64,000 nt of DNA. Origin: Bacillus sp. USDA818B3_A (GTDB taxonomy: Bacteria > Bacillota > Bacilli > Bacillales > Cytobacillaceae). The DNA lies in assembly GCF_009928415.1 (NCBI RefSeq), contig NZ_JAABNN010000022.1, positions 1-64,000 of the forward strand, written 5' to 3'. This document shows positions 61,798 through 64,000 of this stretch, one piece after another. The position numbers and the translations under genes are program-made. How positions within the stretch are numbered: position 1 is the first letter of the stretch; each line of letters starts with the position of its first letter. The notes below the pieces were generated by a model. That model did no database searches. It was not told the DNA's origin and worked only from the letters and a program-made list of their open reading frames with translations.

Positions 61798-62184
61798 ATG
61801 AAATTAAAAAAGATTCATCATATTGCCGTCATTTGCTCTGATTATCAAAAATCAAAGGACTTTTACATAAGAATTTTAGGACTTACCCCAATTAGAGAAG
61901 TGTACCGGGAGGAGAGGGAGTCCTATAAACTGGATTTAGAAGTGGGAGGCCAATACCAGATCGAATTGTTTTCCTTTCCGGACCCGCCCTCAAGGCCGAA
62001 TCGTCCAGAGGCTGTTGGCTTAAGGCATTTGGCATTCGAAGTGGAAAATATAGAGGAAGAAGCAGCTGAGTTAGTAAAACACGATATACCTGTTGAACCG
62101 ATCCGCGTTGATCCCTATACAAACAAAAAATTCACCTTCTTCGCTGACCCTGACGGTCTGCCCATTGAACTATATGAAGGGTAA
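61798..62184 (+). CDS. VOC family protein (glyoxalase-like)
   Basis: 128 residues from the ATG at 61798 behind GGGAGAG. Two beta-alpha-beta-beta-beta modules, with metal-ligand positions His (KIHHIAVICSDY), Glu (YQIELFSF), His (GLRHLAFEV) and Glu (LPIELYEG), the pattern of the SMU1112c/YwkD-type VOC group. Such enzymes include lactoylglutathione-lyase-like proteins and thiol transferases; the substrate is not known. Monocistronic, with a REP 13-mer 3 bp after the stop codon. Confidence 0.85.
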   Translation: MKLKKIHHIAVICSDYQKSKDFYIRILGLTPIREVYREERESYKLDLEVGGQYQIELFSFPDPPSRPNRPEAVGLRHLAFEVENIEEEAAELVKHDIPVEPIRVDPYTNKKFTFFADPDGLPIELYEG

Positions 62185-62213
62185 ACCGGTGCCTGTCACC
62201 ATTACTACTATGT

Positions 62214-62735
62214 TCATCTAGGAATCCCATATTCACTTGGGGACCAAGAACCGTAACCGCCGCTGTAATGCGGGTATGGTTGATAGCCTCCGTAATTAGT
62301 TGGATTTAAACCAGGGTAGGGAGCAGGAGCTGCAACGGGATGTCCATAGCCCGCAACAATACCGGGACCGAATCCATAGGGTCCTGGATTTGGATTCGGT
62401 GGTAAGGCCCCGTAAGCTCCATACCCTCCATACCCGCCCGCTGCTGAGGCGGCACCATTCAGCAACCCAGTTCCTAAATAACTTAATCCCATTCCTAGCA
62501 AACTGCCTAATGCCCCAAGACCTGTACCTGAATTTGAAGGATACCCGTGATGATTGTGCCCTGTATGGTGGTGATGGCTGTCTTGATAGTGGTGTTCTTG
62601 GTGGTGATGATTTTCGTGCTGTTGTAGCTGATGATTTATCTGATTGTAATGGGATTTTCCTGAATGAGATTTCCCTCCCCCTTGATGTTGGCTTCTAAGC
62701 TGATGGTTTAATTGGTTTCTAAATGGTAAATACAC
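62214..62735 (-). CDS. His/Gly/Pro/Tyr-rich protein, possible spore coat component
   Basis: 173 residues from GTG 62735, 8 nt behind AAAGGAG; the TTG at 62753 lies upstream of that ribosome binding site. The N-terminal 65 residues are packed with His and Gln (HENHHHQEHHYQDSHHHH). A GxxxG-type hydrophobic stretch follows (GLGALGSLLGMGLSYLGTGL). The end is rich in Gly, Tyr and Pro (AAGGYGGYGAYGA, YPHYSGGYGSWS). The order (His-rich head, glycine-zipper, GY-rich tail) matches the smaller protein at 31456-31773. Metal binding or spore coat assembly is an inference. Confidence 0.65.
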   Translation of the reverse strand: MYLPFRNQLNHQLRSQHQGGGKSHSGKSHYNQINHQLQQHENHHHQEHHYQDSHHHHTGHNHHGYPSNSGTGLGALGSLLGMGLSYLGTGLLNGAASAAGGYGGYGAYGALPPNPNPGPYGFGPGIVAGYGHPVAAPAPYPGLNPTNYGGYQPYPHYSGGYGSWSPSEYGIPR

Positions 62736-63082
62736 TATACATACTCCTTTCAAAATTACCTAATCTTCCACATAGCCTATGAAACAACACCAATAATTCT
62801 TGGGTATCAGCCTGCTTTTGGCCAAAATAGGAAGGAATCCCCACGGTGCCTGTCACCATTAACACTACAATGATGTAAGTAACCTTCTAGGCAATAAATA
62901 CGTCTTAAGTCTTAGATTTGTTTCCGTTTGTGGTCTATGGCAGGCAGGAGATTTTTCGTGTATTGTGGAAGTAGTAAATGTAATTTTCTTCTAATTTGCA
63001 GTTTTTTTGCAAGTTCGTGAAACATTCATTTACCTTAGACCGTATCAATATAAAGGATTATTATGTCAGGAGTCGATCCATT
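62736..63082. other. 347-bp intergenic region before xpaC
   Basis: Contains one REP 13-mer (62845-62857) and the divergent promoters of the His/Gly-rich and xpaC genes. The xpaC frame stays open to 62996 but without a ribosome binding site. Confidence 0.4.
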
Positions 63083-63739
63083 ATGAACCCATTTGTTGCT
63101 TTCATCATTCGTTCGTTTGTGGCCGTACCCGTCACTGTTATTACATGGCTTGTATGCTATTTTCCCCTTGACTTTACATTCGGGGCATCCACCATCATTG
63201 CCATTCTAGGCGGCATTCTTACCCATGTCATCTTATCGTTATTTCAGAACATAGGTTATGTTAAAAAGCACCAGCTCACAAGGAAAGAATATCGTTATAT
63301 AAAAAAAAACCTAAAAGAAGCGAAACTGAAAATCAGACGTTTGAATAGAAGTATCTTTAAAATCCGTGATATCTACTCGGTAAAACAACGAATCGATATC
63401 AATCGAATTACAAAAAAAATACACAAAATGACAACAAAAGAGCCAAGTCGGTTTTATAAAGCCGAGGAATTTTACTTTTCGCACTTGGATTCGATTGTCG
63501 AGTTGACTGAAAAATACCATTTCCTTTCCGCACAGCCAAAACAAAACCAGGAAATCGGGCAATCTTTGATCGAAACAAGAAGAACATTAAACGAATTAAC
63601 CAAAGTCCTTGAAGAGGACTTGTACCGGGTCATATCTGATGATATCGATACCTTGAATTTCGAAATAGATGTCGCAAAGCACACCATTCAAAAGAAAAAA
63701 GAATTGAAATTTCCTGAAGAAAATAGGTGGTTAAAATGA
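63083..63739 (+). CDS. xpaC: XpaC-family 5-bromo-4-chloroindolyl phosphate hydrolysis protein
   Basis: 218 residues from ATG 63083 behind CAGGAG (10 nt). Two membrane segments (about 5-25 and 30-50), then a long coiled-coil and basic cytoplasmic part (YVKKHQLTRKEYRYIKKNLK onward). This is the layout of Bacillus XpaC, named after an X-phos hydrolysis phenotype, but real enzymatic activity is unproven. It overlaps the telA gene by 4 bp (ATGA), as in the xpaC-yaaN pair of B. subtilis. Confidence 0.82.
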   Translation: MNPFVAFIIRSFVAVPVTVITWLVCYFPLDFTFGASTIIAILGGILTHVILSLFQNIGYVKKHQLTRKEYRYIKKNLKEAKLKIRRLNRSIFKIRDIYSVKQRIDINRITKKIHKMTTKEPSRFYKAEEFYFSHLDSIVELTEKYHFLSAQPKQNQEIGQSLIETRRTLNELTKVLEEDLYRVISDDIDTLNFEIDVAKHTIQKKKELKFPEENRWLK

Positions 63740-64000
63740 GTGAACAAAACAATAAATCAGGAGACTTATTAAATGATATCCTCGCCGACCCGTTTGGTGA
63801 TACGAGTCCGTTTGAGGTTGCTCCGAAAACCAATAAGCCAACAAGTGATGCCCGGCCTGTTAAGTTAATAGACGTCATACCTGAAGAAAATCGGGCCAAG
63901 GCTTACCAGCTCGCTGAGCAAATTGATCCGGCTAACCATCAGGCAATGATCGCTTACGGAACCCAAGCCCAAGGAAAACTGCTATCCTTTTCCCATACCA
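63736..64000 (+). CDS. TelA/YaaN toxic anion resistance protein, partial
   Basis: First 88 codons of a gene that continues past the window. It starts MSEQNNKSGDLLNDILADPF, followed by a Pro/Thr linker and ENRAKAYQLAEQIDPANHQAMIAYG, which matches the N-terminal part of TelA-type proteins. The family is linked to tellurite and lantibiotic or cell-envelope stress resistance by an unknown mechanism. Translational coupling with xpaC (ATGA overlap) supports a joint function. Confidence 0.8.
   Translation, partial: MSEQNNKSGDLLNDILADPFGDTSPFEVAPKTNKPTSDARPVKLIDVIPEENRAKAYQLAEQIDPANHQAMIAYGTQAQGKLLSFSHT

Overview
The window reads as chromosomal DNA of an endospore-forming Bacillaceae bacterium. Evidence for this includes a Spo0E-like phosphatase, a GerP-type germination protein, a CwlC-like mother-cell amidase, an OhrR/glutathione peroxidase pair, CcpA (cre) and TnrA/GlnR-like boxes, strong AGGAGG ribosome binding sites, and typical Bacillales intergenic repeats. 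Base composition and repeat types resemble Neobacillus or close relatives, but the genus is an inference. No rRNA, tRNA, CRISPR array or prophage was seen.

Layout. 0.1-5 kb: cell-wall L,D-transpeptidase, DUF3231, DUF4153 and OsmC genes. 5-11.1 kb: an Amadori-product (fructosamine) locus with frlB-like deglycase, frlD-like kinase, a HutC-type GntR regulator, a degenerate amidohydrolase and a YfcC-type carrier, tied together by repeated ATAACGTTAT operators. 11.3-17.5 kb: azoreductase, secreted glycerophosphodiesterase, a YvrJ/DUF2922/DUF1659 cluster, a secreted C39-like protein with three long repeats, and a small sigma-70 factor. 17.6-21.6 kb: DinB protein, PAS-GGDEF-EAL protein and a permease. 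21.6-30 kb: a complete D-glucarate pathway (CdaR, DapA-type aldolase, GntP permease, GarR, GudD, glycerate kinase, FadR-type GntR). 30-34 kb: cytochrome c lipoprotein, Spo0E-like, Gly/His-rich protein, ohrR-gpx, HNH, FxsA and GerPF-like genes. 34-54.5 kb: three more c-di-GMP proteins, transporters, two galE paralogues and galU, aminotransferase/Lrp, NCS2 purine permease, and glnK-amtB. 54.6-64 kb: ferritin-like protein, a REP-associated transposase with many copies of its likely REP sequence, a frameshifted comM, ZIP transporter, an unusual membrane protease, mnaA, and xpaC-telA running off the end.

How genes work together. In the frl locus a sugar-amine conjugate would be imported by the YfcC-type carrier, phosphorylated by the kinase and cleaved by the deglycase, under the GntR repressor and CcpA. 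In the glucarate operon, GudD makes 5-dehydro-4-deoxyglucarate and the DapA-family enzyme would split it. GarR then reduces tartronate semialdehyde and glycerate kinase feeds glycolysis. galE, galU and mnaA supply nucleotide sugars for the cell envelope.

Most notable for follow-up: the operator-linked frl locus with an amidohydrolase that has lost its metal-binding histidines; the REP/RAYT family, including a REP that replaces the end of comM; a Bacillales intergenic repeat expanded by 52-bp tandem units; paired GTGAAnnnnTTCAC operators before the glucarate operon; and the sigma factor/DUF1659/DUF2922/YvrJ module.
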